Source: Candidatus Latescibacterota bacterium (GTDB lineage Bacteria; Latescibacterota; UBA2968; UBA8231). From it: a DNA stretch of 64,000 bases. The DNA is taken from NCBI GenBank assembly GCA_022820485.1, contig JAJEFJ010000103.1:186001-250000 (forward strand), in the 5' to 3' direction. Below are positions 56,068 through 64,000 of this stretch, piece by piece. Made by a program: the position numbers and the translations under genes. The notes under the pieces were generated by a model. The model ran no database searches. It was not told the origin of the DNA and saw only the letters and a list, made by a program, of their open reading frames with translations. Each line of letters begins with the position of its first letter. Positions within the stretch are counted from its first letter, which is position 1.

Positions 56068-58842
56068 ATGCGCGGTTTGGCTTGGGTCGCGTGCGGTTGG
56101 ATGCTGGTGGCCTCGGCTGCCGACGGTCAGGGCTTTGGCCGCAACAAGGTGCAGTACGCGGAATTCGCGTGGCGGAAAATGGAGACTGAGCACTTTGACG
56201 TGTACTTCTTTGCCGAAGAAGAGGAGTTGGCTGCGTATGCCGCGCAAATGGCCGAGCGCCAGTTCGCCGATTTGGAAAAGAAGTTTGCCCACACAGTGCA
56301 GCGGCGGGTGCCGCTGGTGGTCTATTCCTCGCACATCTACTTCGAACAGACGAATATCATCCCCAATATCCTGCCCGAGGGGGTCGCGGGTTTTACCGAA
56401 TACCTCAAGGGACGGGTCGCGCTGCCGCTGAGCGGCTCCCTGCCCGAATTCGAGCGGGTGCTGCACCACGAGTTGATTCACGTCTTCACGTTTGACCGGA
56501 TCGCGCGGGTGCTGAAACAGCACGGGATATTGGACTTCCGCCCAGCGCCGCTGTGGTTTTCCGAAGGGCTGGCCGAGTACTGGTCGAGCGAGCCTAACAG
56601 CTTTGGCGAGATGATAGTGCGCGACGCGCTCTTTGCGCGGCGGCTGGTGTCCATCGCCGAGATGTATCGCATCTACGGCACCTTCCAGATGTACAAGGAA
56701 GGGGAGTCGATCTGCCACTTTATGGCGGCGCGGCACGGAGCCGATGTATTCGAACAGCTCTTTGCCAATTGGTGGCGCGGCGAGACCTTTGGCGAAATTT
56801 TTGCGATCACGACCGGCGAGAGCTTGGACAAGTTCGACCAAGCTTGGCAATACCATTTGCACAAGCGCCACCTGCCGGCGATTGCCGACCGCGATCCCCC
56901 GTCCGAATTGGCCACTGCCCGCACGCAGCGCGGCTTTAACATCAAGCCCGAAATCGTCCCCGGAGACAGCAGTGCATTCTACCACTTCCGCAACGATCAG
57001 GGCTATACGCAGATCGTCCGCGCGCGTCGCGACGGTAGTGACCCCGAGGTCGTAGTCGAAGGCGAGCGCATGCCGGTCTTTGAGTCCCTGCACCCGCTCT
57101 CGACGCGGCTGGCCGCCTCCCCAGACGGCAAGTGGCTGGCGTTTGCAGCCAAGAGCCGGGGCCGCGATCACCTGTACATTTGGGATGTGGAACAAAAACG
57201 CGCGGTGGAGGATTTGTCGTTTGCCGGAATCGTCGCGATTGCGTCGCCATCGTTTGCACCCGACGGACAGCGGCTGGCCTTTGCCGGCAGCGACGAAGGG
57301 GGCTGGACCGACATTTATCTGGTCGATGTAACCGGCGATAGTCTCCGCGCTTTGCGCCGCGATATCTATCACGACCGCGAGCCCGACTGGTCGCCGGACG
57401 GTCGGCACATCGTCTTTAGCTCCGACCGTTGGTCCGGGGGACGGCGCGGCCGCTACAACCTGTTCCTATACGATTTGGCAACCGAGCAAATTTTGGCCCT
57501 CAGCCGCGGCGAGCACAACGACGGCCAGCCGCGCTGGTCGCCGGACGGCGAGCGCATCGTCTTTAGCTCCGATCGCGCTGGCGCGTACAACATCTATGCC
57601 TTGCAGCTAGCGGACGAGCGCACTGAGACCCGGCGGTTGACTCACGTGTTGACGGGTGCGTTTGATCCGGTGCTATTGGCCGATGACCAGCACTTGCTCT
57701 TTTCTGGCTATGAGAGCGGCGGCTTCCAAATCTACGAGCTGGCCGTGGATTGGGCCGACAGCGCGGAGGTCAGCTATCAGCGCGTGGATGAGGCGCAGGC
57801 CGAGCCGTGGTCGCTGGCGAGTCTGCACGGCCAGAGCGAGGTCACCAGCCGGCCCTATGAGCGCAAGATGAGCTTCGACATAGCCCAGGGCCAGATCTCG
57901 CAGGACCCGGAATTTGGCACCTCGGGCGGCATTCAAGTGGCGCTGAGCGATGTGCTGGGCAACGATCAGTACCACTTCGTGCTCTCGCACATTGCCGCCA
58001 GCCGATCCGGTTTCTTCGACGGCCTGAACGTGGCCTTGACGCGCTTCCACCTCGGGCAGCGGCTCAATGCGTATTGGGGCGTGTTTCGGCTCAACGACCG
58101 TTTTTCGAGCCGCTTTGGCCGCTTTGTGCGCGAAGAGCGCTTGGGTGCCCACATTGGGTTGAGCTATCCCTTTTCCCAGCACGACCGCATCGACACCCGG
58201 CTCTCGCTGCGCCACGCTGAAATCGACCGGCAATTTGAGGGGCGGAAGCTGTCGGGCTGGCTGGCCAACAACTACGTCAGCTATACCCACGACACTAGCC
58301 TGTGGATTCCGACCGGGCCGCTGGAGGGCCAGCGCTACAGCCTTGGGCTGGCGCAGACGATCGACTTTAAGACCTCGCGGCGGTTCAATATCGCGCTCTT
58401 TGGAGACTACCGGCACTACTTCCGCCTCTCGCAGCGCAGCGCGTTGGCCGTGCGCCTGATGGGTCGGCGCTCCACCGGCGTGGTGCCTGAATTTTTCTCC
58501 TTGGGGGGTAGTTGGACGCTGCGGGGCTATCGCTGGCGCTCGCTGTGGGGCAGCAAGATGGTGCTGTACAACCAAGAGCTGCGCTTCCCCTTGGTCGATC
58601 GGTTCTTGCTCCGCTTTCCGTTTGGGGCTATGGAGTTTAGCGCCTTCCGGGGCGCGCTCTTTTTCGACGTGGGCAATGCGTGGAACTCCGACTTCGAGCA
58701 ATGGCGCGCGGCGCTTGGCGCGGGGGTGCGCTTGGCCTTGGGCGGGGTTTTCGTCTTTCGCTTGGATGCGGCGCGGCGCACGGACTTCAAGTCCATAGAT
58801 GGCGACACGCGCTGGGATTTCTTCTTTGGTTGGGATTATTAA
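56068..58842 (+). CDS. Fusion of MA-type metalloprotease, TolB-like propeller and Omp85-type beta-barrel
   Basis: 924 residues. After a signal peptide (AWVACGWMLVASAADG), residues about 25-270 form a zinc protease domain with HELIH near 134 and a downstream glutamate in SEGLAEYW. Residues about 300-580 are a TolB-like propeller with SPDGKWLAF, APDGQRLAF, SPDGRHIVF and SPDGERIVF. The last 320 residues are a beta-barrel with the Omp85/D15 signature LRGYRWRSLWG near 830. It should sit in the outer membrane with its protease in the periplasm or outside. It runs into the BamB-like gene with no gap. Confidence 0.82.
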   Translation: MRGLAWVACGWMLVASAADGQGFGRNKVQYAEFAWRKMETEHFDVYFFAEEEELAAYAAQMAERQFADLEKKFAHTVQRRVPLVVYSSHIYFEQTNIIPNILPEGVAGFTEYLKGRVALPLSGSLPEFERVLHHELIHVFTFDRIARVLKQHGILDFRPAPLWFSEGLAEYWSSEPNSFGEMIVRDALFARRLVSIAEMYRIYGTFQMYKEGESICHFMAARHGADVFEQLFANWWRGETFGEIFAITTGESLDKFDQAWQYHLHKRHLPAIADRDPPSELATARTQRGFNIKPEIVPGDSSAFYHFRNDQGYTQIVRARRDGSDPEVVVEGERMPVFESLHPLSTRLAASPDGKWLAFAAKSRGRDHLYIWDVEQKRAVEDLSFAGIVAIASPSFAPDGQRLAFAGSDEGGWTDIYLVDVTGDSLRALRRDIYHDREPDWSPDGRHIVFSSDRWSGGRRGRYNLFLYDLATEQILALSRGEHNDGQPRWSPDGERIVFSSDRAGAYNIYALQLADERTETRRLTHVLTGAFDPVLLADDQHLLFSGYESGGFQIYELAVDWADSAEVSYQRVDEAQAEPWSLASLHGQSEVTSRPYERKMSFDIAQGQISQDPEFGTSGGIQVALSDVLGNDQYHFVLSHIAASRSGFFDGLNVALTRFHLGQRLNAYWGVFRLNDRFSSRFGRFVREERLGAHIGLSYPFSQHDRIDTRLSLRHAEIDRQFEGRKLSGWLANNYVSYTHDTSLWIPTGPLEGQRYSLGLAQTIDFKTSRRFNIALFGDYRHYFRLSQRSALAVRLMGRRSTGVVPEFFSLGGSWTLRGYRWRSLWGSKMVLYNQELRFPLVDRFLLRFPFGAMEFSAFRGALFFDVGNAWNSDFEQWRAALGAGVRLALGGVFVFRLDAARRTDFKSIDGDTRWDFFFGWDY

Positions 58843-59904
58843 ATGCGCTACGCCTTGCTCGGATTTTGCCTGTTGACGGCCTGTGGCGAAAAAGTGCTCT
58901 ACCTCGGCGAGCCGGGGCGCAGCGCAGTGGGGGTTGAGCCGCCGCTGCAACTTTTGTGGACGCACAAAATGGACGGCTCGCCGCTGGGCGGCGCGCTCTT
59001 TGCCGGTGATCTGATCCTCCAACTGACGACCGAGCCGACCCTCTATGCGCTGAACCGGCGCAATGGCACCCAGTTGGGCAAGCATGGATACGACAAGATG
59101 GCGTGTGCCCCGGGGCAGTTGGCCGGGGCGCGGTACGCGCTGGGGGTGCTGGGTCGCAAGCCTAGCTTGCGGGTTTTGGATCGGCGGACAGCCGCGGAGC
59201 TTTGGCGGCACGAGGGAACGTTTTGTCAGGTGCCGGTCGTGCGCGGCGATACCCTGATCGCGGTGGATGAGGGAGGGACAGTGCAGGCGTTGCGTCTGGA
59301 CGACGGGCATGTGTTATGGCGCGCTGAATTGGGCGGTCGGGTGCGGACCGGATTGGCGCTGAGCGGCGATCTCGCGATTGCTGGCACGGCGTCCGGCGAC
59401 TTGGTGGCTTTGAGCGCGGAAAGCGGCAAAGAGCGCTGGCGCACGAGTCTAGAGGAAGCGGTGCGCTCGCAGCCCGTACTTGCTGGAGAGCAGATAGTTA
59501 CGGCGACAGCCTCTGGTCGGGTGCTAGCCGCGTACCGCGATTCCGGGCAGGTGGTGTGGGAGCAGGCCTTGGGTGCGCTGCCGACTCCGGGGCTAGCATT
59601 GGCCGGCGGTGTCTTGGTGGTCGGCTGCGCCGACAGTCACTTCTATGGACTAGACGCGGCTACTGGTGCCGTGCGGTGGACGTTTGCCACTGAGGGTGTG
59701 GTACGGAGCAGTCCAGTCGCTACGGATCACACTGCGTATGGCGCTTCCAGCGACGGCTATCTCTACGCCTTGGATCTGCAAGACGGCCATCTGCTGTGGA
59801 AATACCGGTTGGACGGCCCCGTCTTGGCACCGGTGTCTTTGGGTGCCCAGATCGTCGCCGTCGCCACTGAGAAGCGGCTTCTCTACGTGTTTGGACGCCG
59901 CTGA
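58843..59904 (+). CDS. BamB-like PQQ-propeller lipoprotein
   Basis: 353 residues. The lipobox LLTAC gives a lipoprotein. Repeats of a PQQ-type propeller are visible: LYALNRRNGTQLG, LRVLDRRTAAELW, VQALRLDDGHVLW, LVALSAESGKERW, VLAAYRDSGQVVW, FYGLDAATGAVRW and LYALDLQDGHLLW, which is seven blades. It starts directly after the preceding stop. BamB assists the Omp85 assembly machine, which fits its neighbour. Confidence 0.88.
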   Translation: MRYALLGFCLLTACGEKVLYLGEPGRSAVGVEPPLQLLWTHKMDGSPLGGALFAGDLILQLTTEPTLYALNRRNGTQLGKHGYDKMACAPGQLAGARYALGVLGRKPSLRVLDRRTAAELWRHEGTFCQVPVVRGDTLIAVDEGGTVQALRLDDGHVLWRAELGGRVRTGLALSGDLAIAGTASGDLVALSAESGKERWRTSLEEAVRSQPVLAGEQIVTATASGRVLAAYRDSGQVVWEQALGALPTPGLALAGGVLVVGCADSHFYGLDAATGAVRWTFATEGVVRSSPVATDHTAYGASSDGYLYALDLQDGHLLWKYRLDGPVLAPVSLGAQIVAVATEKRLLYVFGRR

Positions 59905-59918
59905 GCGAGGGAAACGGC

Positions 59919-60350
59919 ATGAAAAAGACGATTGCTTGGTGCTTGCTGCTGGTGCTTTCAGGTGTGCCGACATGGGCTGAGCCGTTAGAGCTAGCTCGGC
60001 GGCTGGCTCCGTTGGAAGCAGCTTTAGCGGCGCAATGGGCCGAGCAGCCGAGGCTTGGGCAGCAGTCGATGCCAACTGCGTCTGCGGCTCCGAGCAAGGA
60101 GAAACGCTCGCGCAAAAAGCTCTACTTGAGCGCGGCCTTGGCCGTGGGGGCCGGTGCGGTGGCCTACTGGAGCAAGGAGCGGGCCGACACCGCGTACGAC
60201 CGCTATTTGCGCTCGGCCAGCGTGGCTCGCCAGCAGCGAGAATTGGCCGACGCCAAGCGCTTTGATCGCATAGCTGGCGCGGCGTTTGTCAGCATGGAAG
60301 TAGGCATCGTATTCAGTTCGTACCTGCTCTTTTTTAGGTCTAGATCGTGA
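59919..60350 (+). CDS. Small envelope protein of unknown function
   Basis: 143 residues: a signal peptide (TIAWCLLLVLSGVPTWA), a basic linker (KEKRSRKK), a membrane segment (LYLSAALAVGAGAVAYW), a helical stretch (AYDRYLRSASVARQQRELADAKRFDR) and a second hydrophobic segment at the end. The YxxYxxA helix resembles proteins of DUF5683 type. It is 14 bases after the propeller gene and overlaps the next, so it belongs to this envelope unit. Confidence 0.7.
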   Translation: MKKTIAWCLLLVLSGVPTWAEPLELARRLAPLEAALAAQWAEQPRLGQQSMPTASAAPSKEKRSRKKLYLSAALAVGAGAVAYWSKERADTAYDRYLRSASVARQQRELADAKRFDRIAGAAFVSMEVGIVFSSYLLFFRSRS

Positions 60351-61588
60351 GAAGCTATCTCTGGATAGGGTGCTGCCTCGGCGCGCTGGTCTTAGCTTGT
60401 AGCGACCGCCCGCGGCGCAATCCACTCGACCCGCAAGCCGAGGACCTGCAGAGCGAGTCGTTTAGTGCCTTGACGGCTTTGGCACTCGATGGTCAGGTGG
60501 AGTTGCGGTGGGACTTTTCCCACTTTTCCGATATCGAAGGCTACCGACTCTATCGCCGTCTGCCTGGGGACGAGTGGGAGCCGATCACCCCAGTGCTGGC
60601 ACCAGACGCGACCACATATGCGGACGGAGGAGTGCAAAACGGGACGAGCTACGAGTACCAGCTCAGCTTGCTCGTCGCCGGGGAAGACGAGCTCCCTAGC
60701 GGCAGGCCCGTGTCTGCTACGCCCGGCCCAGAAGTCGCTTGGGTGGCTGATCGCCACGCCGGGCTGGTGTGGAAAATCAGCGCGGATGCGCGCAGTGCGC
60801 ACTTTGCCCAGGGGCGCTTTTTCGACTTGGCGGCGATTGCGCTCGACGTGGCTAATGGTTCGTGCTGGGTCAGCGACCGGGGGTTTGCCGGGTTGTACCG
60901 GATTGCGGAAGACGGCGCGTTAGCCGCGCTGGGCGCGGCGGTGGAGCGGCCTGGTGCTCTGGCCATTGACACTGCCGCGCGCATTGGCTGGCTGGCCGAC
61001 GCCGGGCAACAGCGGGTCTTTTGGTTTTCCTTGGACGCGGCCGATTCGCTGGCCCTCATTCCGGTCGATGCCTCCTTTGCCCAGCCGGTGGCGTTGGCCG
61101 CGCAGGCCGGAGGCTGCTGGATCGCCGACCAAGCCCAAAGCCGCGTGCTGTTCTACCAGACCGACGGCACCCACGCCACTGAATTCCATGTGCTGGCAGC
61201 TCCCAAGGCGCTGGTGGCAGGCACAGGGGGAGATGCGTGGCTGTTGGGCGGTGAGGGGCACCGCTTGGCGCGGTTGGATCGCGCGGGCACCATCCTCTAC
61301 GTGGAGTTGCCTTTTGCCGCGGCCGTGGGACTGGCCGTGGATGATGCAAGCGGAGCCTGCTGGGTGTTGGGGGAACGGGACTTGGCGGTGTTCTCGGCCG
61401 CCGGGATTTTGGAGCAGCACTGGACCGACGTGCCCGGCGGCAGCGCCCTTTCCTTTGACGCAGTGCAGCAGCGGGCTTGGCTTGCGACCGATGACGTGCT
61501 GTGGAAATTCACAGCCGAGGGCCAAACGCTGGCACAGCTCGTCGGCTTTTCGTCTATCGTTCGCATTGCCGTAAATCCAGGCCGCTGA
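60347..61588 (+). CDS. Lipoprotein with fibronectin type III domain and propeller
   Basis: 413 residues from a GTG overlapping the previous stop. A lipobox LVLAC is followed by NPLDPQ, a common sequence after lipoprotein signals, then a fibronectin III domain (VELRWDFSHFSDIEGYRLYRR), then an NHL-like propeller with repeats such as VAWVADRHAGLVWKIS, SCWVSDRGFAGLYRI, IGWLADAGQQRVFWF and GCWIADQAQSRVLFY. No catalytic motif. A surface binding role is likely. Confidence 0.8.
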   Translation: MRSYLWIGCCLGALVLACSDRPRRNPLDPQAEDLQSESFSALTALALDGQVELRWDFSHFSDIEGYRLYRRLPGDEWEPITPVLAPDATTYADGGVQNGTSYEYQLSLLVAGEDELPSGRPVSATPGPEVAWVADRHAGLVWKISADARSAHFAQGRFFDLAAIALDVANGSCWVSDRGFAGLYRIAEDGALAALGAAVERPGALAIDTAARIGWLADAGQQRVFWFSLDAADSLALIPVDASFAQPVALAAQAGGCWIADQAQSRVLFYQTDGTHATEFHVLAAPKALVAGTGGDAWLLGGEGHRLARLDRAGTILYVELPFAAAVGLAVDDASGACWVLGERDLAVFSAAGILEQHWTDVPGGSALSFDAVQQRAWLATDDVLWKFTAEGQTLAQLVGFSSIVRIAVNPGR

Positions 61589-61666
61589 GGCTGCCAATCC
61601 TCTCTTGCATCGGATGTACTCCTTAGCGACCTTCCTATTTGTAACTTTAATCCCGCGAGAAGCAAT

Positions 61667-62635
61667 ATGACCGAGCCAACTCCCATTCACAGCATGACCG
61701 GCTTTGGCCGCGCCGCGGCCGAACGGCGAGGTTTGCGGCTCGCCGTTGAACTGCGGTCGGTCAACAGCCGCTATCTCGACATACAGGTGCGGTGCCCGGC
61801 TGATCTCCAGCCCTTTGAGCTAGCCATCCGCGAGCGGATTCAGGCGCGGGTTAGGCGCGGCAAAATAAACGCACACCTCGCTTGGGAGGAGGAAAGTCAG
61901 CCCGAGGCCCTGCCCCAGTTAGACGAGGAAGCCGCCAAGCACTATCTGGCCCAGCTACGGCGGCTAGCTGAATTGGCTCAAATCGAAGCGGCGGAGAGTC
62001 GAGTTACGCTGTCGCCGTGGAAGTCGTTTTTTGCTCGCTTTAAGGGACTAGAGTATTTCAATGTGGGGATTGAGCGGGTGCTGCTGACGAAGCTGCCCAA
62101 TCTCTTTCGGGTCCAAGCCACAGCGTTGGATAGCTCGGTCGTGCAAGAGGTGCTGCGGGTGGGGTTGGACCAAGCGCTGGCCGAGTTGGTGGCCATGCGC
62201 GAGGCCGAGGGACACACCCTCGCCGCGGACTTGCGCGCCCGCGTCGAGGCGGTGGGGGTGCATCTGGAGCGCGTGGCCGAGCGAGCGCAGGCGACCCGTG
62301 GGCAGGTGGCCGAGCGGCTGCGAGAAAAGATCGCCGCCCTGCTTGCGCCCGGGACAGTTGCCGAAGATCGTCTCGCCACCGAGGTCGCCCTGATCGCCGA
62401 GCGCAGCGACATCGTCGAGGAAATCGTCCGCTTCCGCAGCCACAATGCCCAGTTTCTCGATACCCTAGCGCAGGGCGGCGAAGTGGGCAAGCGCTTGAAC
62501 TTTCTTTTGCAGGAAATGCACCGCGAAGCCAACACCATCAGCGCCAAAGCCGCCGACGCCGAGATCGCCCACTGGGTAGTAGAAGTCAAAGAAGAGATTG
62601 AGCGGATGCGCGAACAGGTGCAAAACTTGGCGTGA
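61667..62635 (+). CDS. yicC: YicC family stress-related endoribonuclease
   Basis: 322 residues with the family's N-terminal SMTGFGRA and VELRSVNSRYLDI, and the C-terminal VRFRSHNAQFLDTL and GKRLNFLLQEMHREANTI. YicC proteins act on small RNAs and some mRNAs. ATG 61667 follows GCGAGAAGC. It overlaps or abuts the CMP-kinase-like gene; in many bacteria yicC is followed by gmk, rpoZ and coaBC, and here a different kinase takes the gmk place. Confidence 0.92.
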   Translation: MTEPTPIHSMTGFGRAAAERRGLRLAVELRSVNSRYLDIQVRCPADLQPFELAIRERIQARVRRGKINAHLAWEEESQPEALPQLDEEAAKHYLAQLRRLAELAQIEAAESRVTLSPWKSFFARFKGLEYFNVGIERVLLTKLPNLFRVQATALDSSVVQEVLRVGLDQALAELVAMREAEGHTLAADLRARVEAVGVHLERVAERAQATRGQVAERLREKIAALLAPGTVAEDRLATEVALIAERSDIVEEIVRFRSHNAQFLDTLAQGGEVGKRLNFLLQEMHREANTISAKAADAEIAHWVVEVKEEIERMREQVQNLA

Positions 62636-62643
62636 AGGCATCC

Positions 62644-63186
62644 ATGGCATCCGTGCAAATCATCACCATCAGCGGCTTGGCTGGCAGCGGCACCACCACG
62701 GTGTGCGACCGGCTGTGTGCGCGGTTAGGCTGGGCTTATGTCAATGCTGGGGCTGTCTTTCGGCGGCTGGCCCAAGAAGCGGGCGTGAGCTTGGCCGAGT
62801 TTGGCCAGCGGGCCGAAGCCGATGGTCGCATCGACCGCCAGCTTGACGAACGCTTGGTTGAGCAAGCGCGGTCGAGCGCGCCAGTCGTCGTCGAAGGACG
62901 GCTCACTGGCTGGATGGCCCAGCGGCACCAGCTTCCGGCGCTCAAGGTCTGGCTGCAAGCGGCGCTCGCCGTGCGGTCCGAGCGCGTAGGGCAGCGCGAG
63001 GGCAAGCCGCTGGCGCAAGCTCTCGCAGAAACGCGCCAACGCGAGGCGTCCGAGGCCCAGCGCTACGCCGCGCATCACCAAATCGCCATCAGCGACTTGT
63101 CGGTGTACGACTTGGTCGTCGATACCGAGAGTTGCGATCCCCAAGCCGCCTGCGCGCACATTTTGGCGCGCCTCGATCAGCCATGA
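62644..63186 (+). CDS. Cytidylate kinase-like P-loop kinase
   Basis: 180 residues. Walker A is GLAGSGTTT, followed by LGWAYVNAGAVFR and a VVEGRLTGWMA element, a pattern of archaeal-type CMP kinases (AAA_33-like). It should phosphorylate CMP/dCMP or another small substrate. ATG 62644 has AAGG five bases upstream; a GTG at 62632 overlaps the yicC stop and would add four residues. It occupies the place where gmk usually stands between yicC and coaBC. Confidence 0.78.
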   Translation: MASVQIITISGLAGSGTTTVCDRLCARLGWAYVNAGAVFRRLAQEAGVSLAEFGQRAEADGRIDRQLDERLVEQARSSAPVVVEGRLTGWMAQRHQLPALKVWLQAALAVRSERVGQREGKPLAQALAETRQREASEAQRYAAHHQIAISDLSVYDLVVDTESCDPQAACAHILARLDQP

Positions 63187-64000
63187 GCTTGCAAGGCCGC
63201 AACATCCTACTTGGAATCACCGGCGGCATTGCCGCGTACAAGACGCCGGAGATCGTGCGGCTGCTGACGGCTGAAGGGGCTGAGGTGCGGGTGGTATTGA
63301 CCCGTGCGGCTGGCGAGTTCGTCGCGCCCAAGACGTTGGAAGTTCTTTCCCGCCACGTGGTGTACAGCGACTTGTTCGGTCGCGACGCGGAATTTCCCGT
63401 CCTGCACGTGGGATTGGCCGAGTGGGCCGACTTGATTTTGGTGGCTCCGGCTACGGCGCACTGCTTGGGGCGCATAGCCGGCGGCTTGGCCGACGACCTG
63501 CTCACCTCGGTGTTGCTGTGCGCGGACGTGCCCGTCCTGCTGGCACCGTCGATGGAGGAGAACATGTTGGCCAATGCCGCAGTCGAGGCCAATGTGCAGA
63601 CCTTGGCGCAGCGGGGGTTCTGCTTGCTCGACCCGGGAGTGGGGCCTTTGGCGTCAGGTGCGGTTGGTCGCGGGCGGATGCCCGAGCCGGCGGAGTTAGT
63701 CGCGGCGGTAGCAGCGCATTTCAGCGGCGACTTGGATGGGCTGAAGTTGCTGGTAACGGCCGGTCCCACGGTCGAGGATCTCGATCCGGTGCGCTTTATT
63801 TCCAATCGCTCGTCAGGCAAGATGGGCTATGCGATAGCTGAACGGGCTGCGGCACGCGGGGCGCACGTGTGGCTGGTTTCCGGGCCGACTGCATTGCCCG
63901 CGCCCGCTGGCGTGGAACGGGAGGTGGTGCGTTCGACGCGCGACATGCAGTGCGCTGTCGAGGCATTGTTCGAGCAAGTAGATGGGGCGATTTTGGCGGC
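63183..64000 (+). CDS. coaBC: CoaBC: phosphopantothenoylcysteine decarboxylase/phosphopantothenate-cysteine ligase, 3'-truncated
   Basis: Partial, the frame is open to the window edge. The CoaC half has GITGGIAAYKT, the active-site histidine in FPVLHVGLAEWAD and VAPATAHCLGRI. The usual PxMNxxMW substrate motif reads PSMEENML, with glutamate in place of the asparagine. The CoaB half starts with TAGPTVEDLDPVRFISNRSSGKMG, which is normal. The start overlaps the kinase stop by ATGA. It makes 4'-phosphopantetheine in CoA synthesis. Confidence 0.93.
   Translation, partial: MSLQGRNILLGITGGIAAYKTPEIVRLLTAEGAEVRVVLTRAAGEFVAPKTLEVLSRHVVYSDLFGRDAEFPVLHVGLAEWADLILVAPATAHCLGRIAGGLADDLLTSVLLCADVPVLLAPSMEENMLANAAVEANVQTLAQRGFCLLDPGVGPLASGAVGRGRMPEPAELVAAVAAHFSGDLDGLKLLVTAGPTVEDLDPVRFISNRSSGKMGYAIAERAAARGAHVWLVSGPTALPAPAGVEREVVRSTRDMQCAVEALFEQVDGAILA

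Noticed and set aside
56053..57408. Long open frame on the minus strand opposite the protease/barrel fusion gene
   Set aside because: It is the antisense shadow of a GC-rich gene, with no ribosome site or family motif.
57673..59310. Open frame of 545 codons on the minus strand
   Set aside because: Antisense to two well-supported genes; composition is that of a shadow frame.

Overview
The window is a contiguous piece of a GC-rich bacterial chromosome with 56 protein-coding genes, two of them cut by the window edges. No rRNA or tRNA gene, CRISPR array or transposase was seen, and no gene-free stretch exceeds about 200 bases. Several features point to the FCB group, perhaps a Latescibacterota-like lineage: a secreted protein ending in a FlgD-like C-terminal module of the type IX secretion kind, a Bat aerotolerance operon merged with a GldA/GldF/GldG-type ABC system, and phytanoyl-CoA dioxygenase-like and Gfo/Idh/MocA enzymes. 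The lineage is an inference; no marker gene here settles it.

Layout. 1-6.4 kb: the end of an RNA uridine methyltransferase, a sigma-54 activator with a degenerate receiver, a ClpX-like ATPase, an LpoA-like lipoprotein-synthase activator, an FmdB zinc ribbon and a TPR protein, closed by a terminator. 6.5-21.2 kb: one long operon-like run: moxR, DUF58, ABC ATPase, ABC permease, a double-length GldG, DUF4340, a BatD/DUF4381-like protein, batA, batB, batC, batD and a BatE-like protein. 21.3-22.3 kb: a sugar-type oxidoreductase. 22.4-26.0 kb: two adjacent ATPase + TOPRIM-like gene pairs, a likely anti-phage locus. 26.1-33.3 kb: a COX2-like lipoprotein, a large cytosolic protein of unknown function and a 1546-residue secreted M6-type protease with Asp-box propellers. 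33.3-37.2 kb: uridine-kinase-like, PolX-like and inositol-phosphatase-like genes and a membrane protein.

37.2-41.4 kb: a restriction-modification pair made of a phospholipase-D-fold nuclease (BfiI/NgoFVII type) and a single protein with two fused DNA methyltransferase domains, with a perfect palindrome over the methyltransferase promoter. 41.4-49.4 kb: a PhyH-like dioxygenase sitting between two copies of the end of an RND pump gene, the pump and its adaptor, an M48 lipoprotein protease, an SDR and an SPL-like radical SAM enzyme. 49.4-51.9 kb: a HigB/HigA-like toxin-antitoxin pair, an EamA exporter and a second PhyH-like enzyme. 52.0-54.2 kb: an AT-richer NotI-family restriction-modification pair. 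54.3-64 kb: a nucleoside-phosphorylase-fold protein, a DapF homologue without its catalytic cysteines, a protease/propeller/Omp85 fusion, a BamB-like lipoprotein, two envelope proteins, yicC, a CMP-kinase-like gene and the start of coaBC.

Defence-type modules (two ATPase/TOPRIM pairs, two restriction-modification systems, one toxin-antitoxin pair) are interleaved with housekeeping and envelope genes rather than forming one island. The envelope theme is strong: the Bat/Gld operon, LpoA-like protein, RND pump, M48 protease, Omp85 fusion and BamB-like propeller all act at or beyond the inner membrane.
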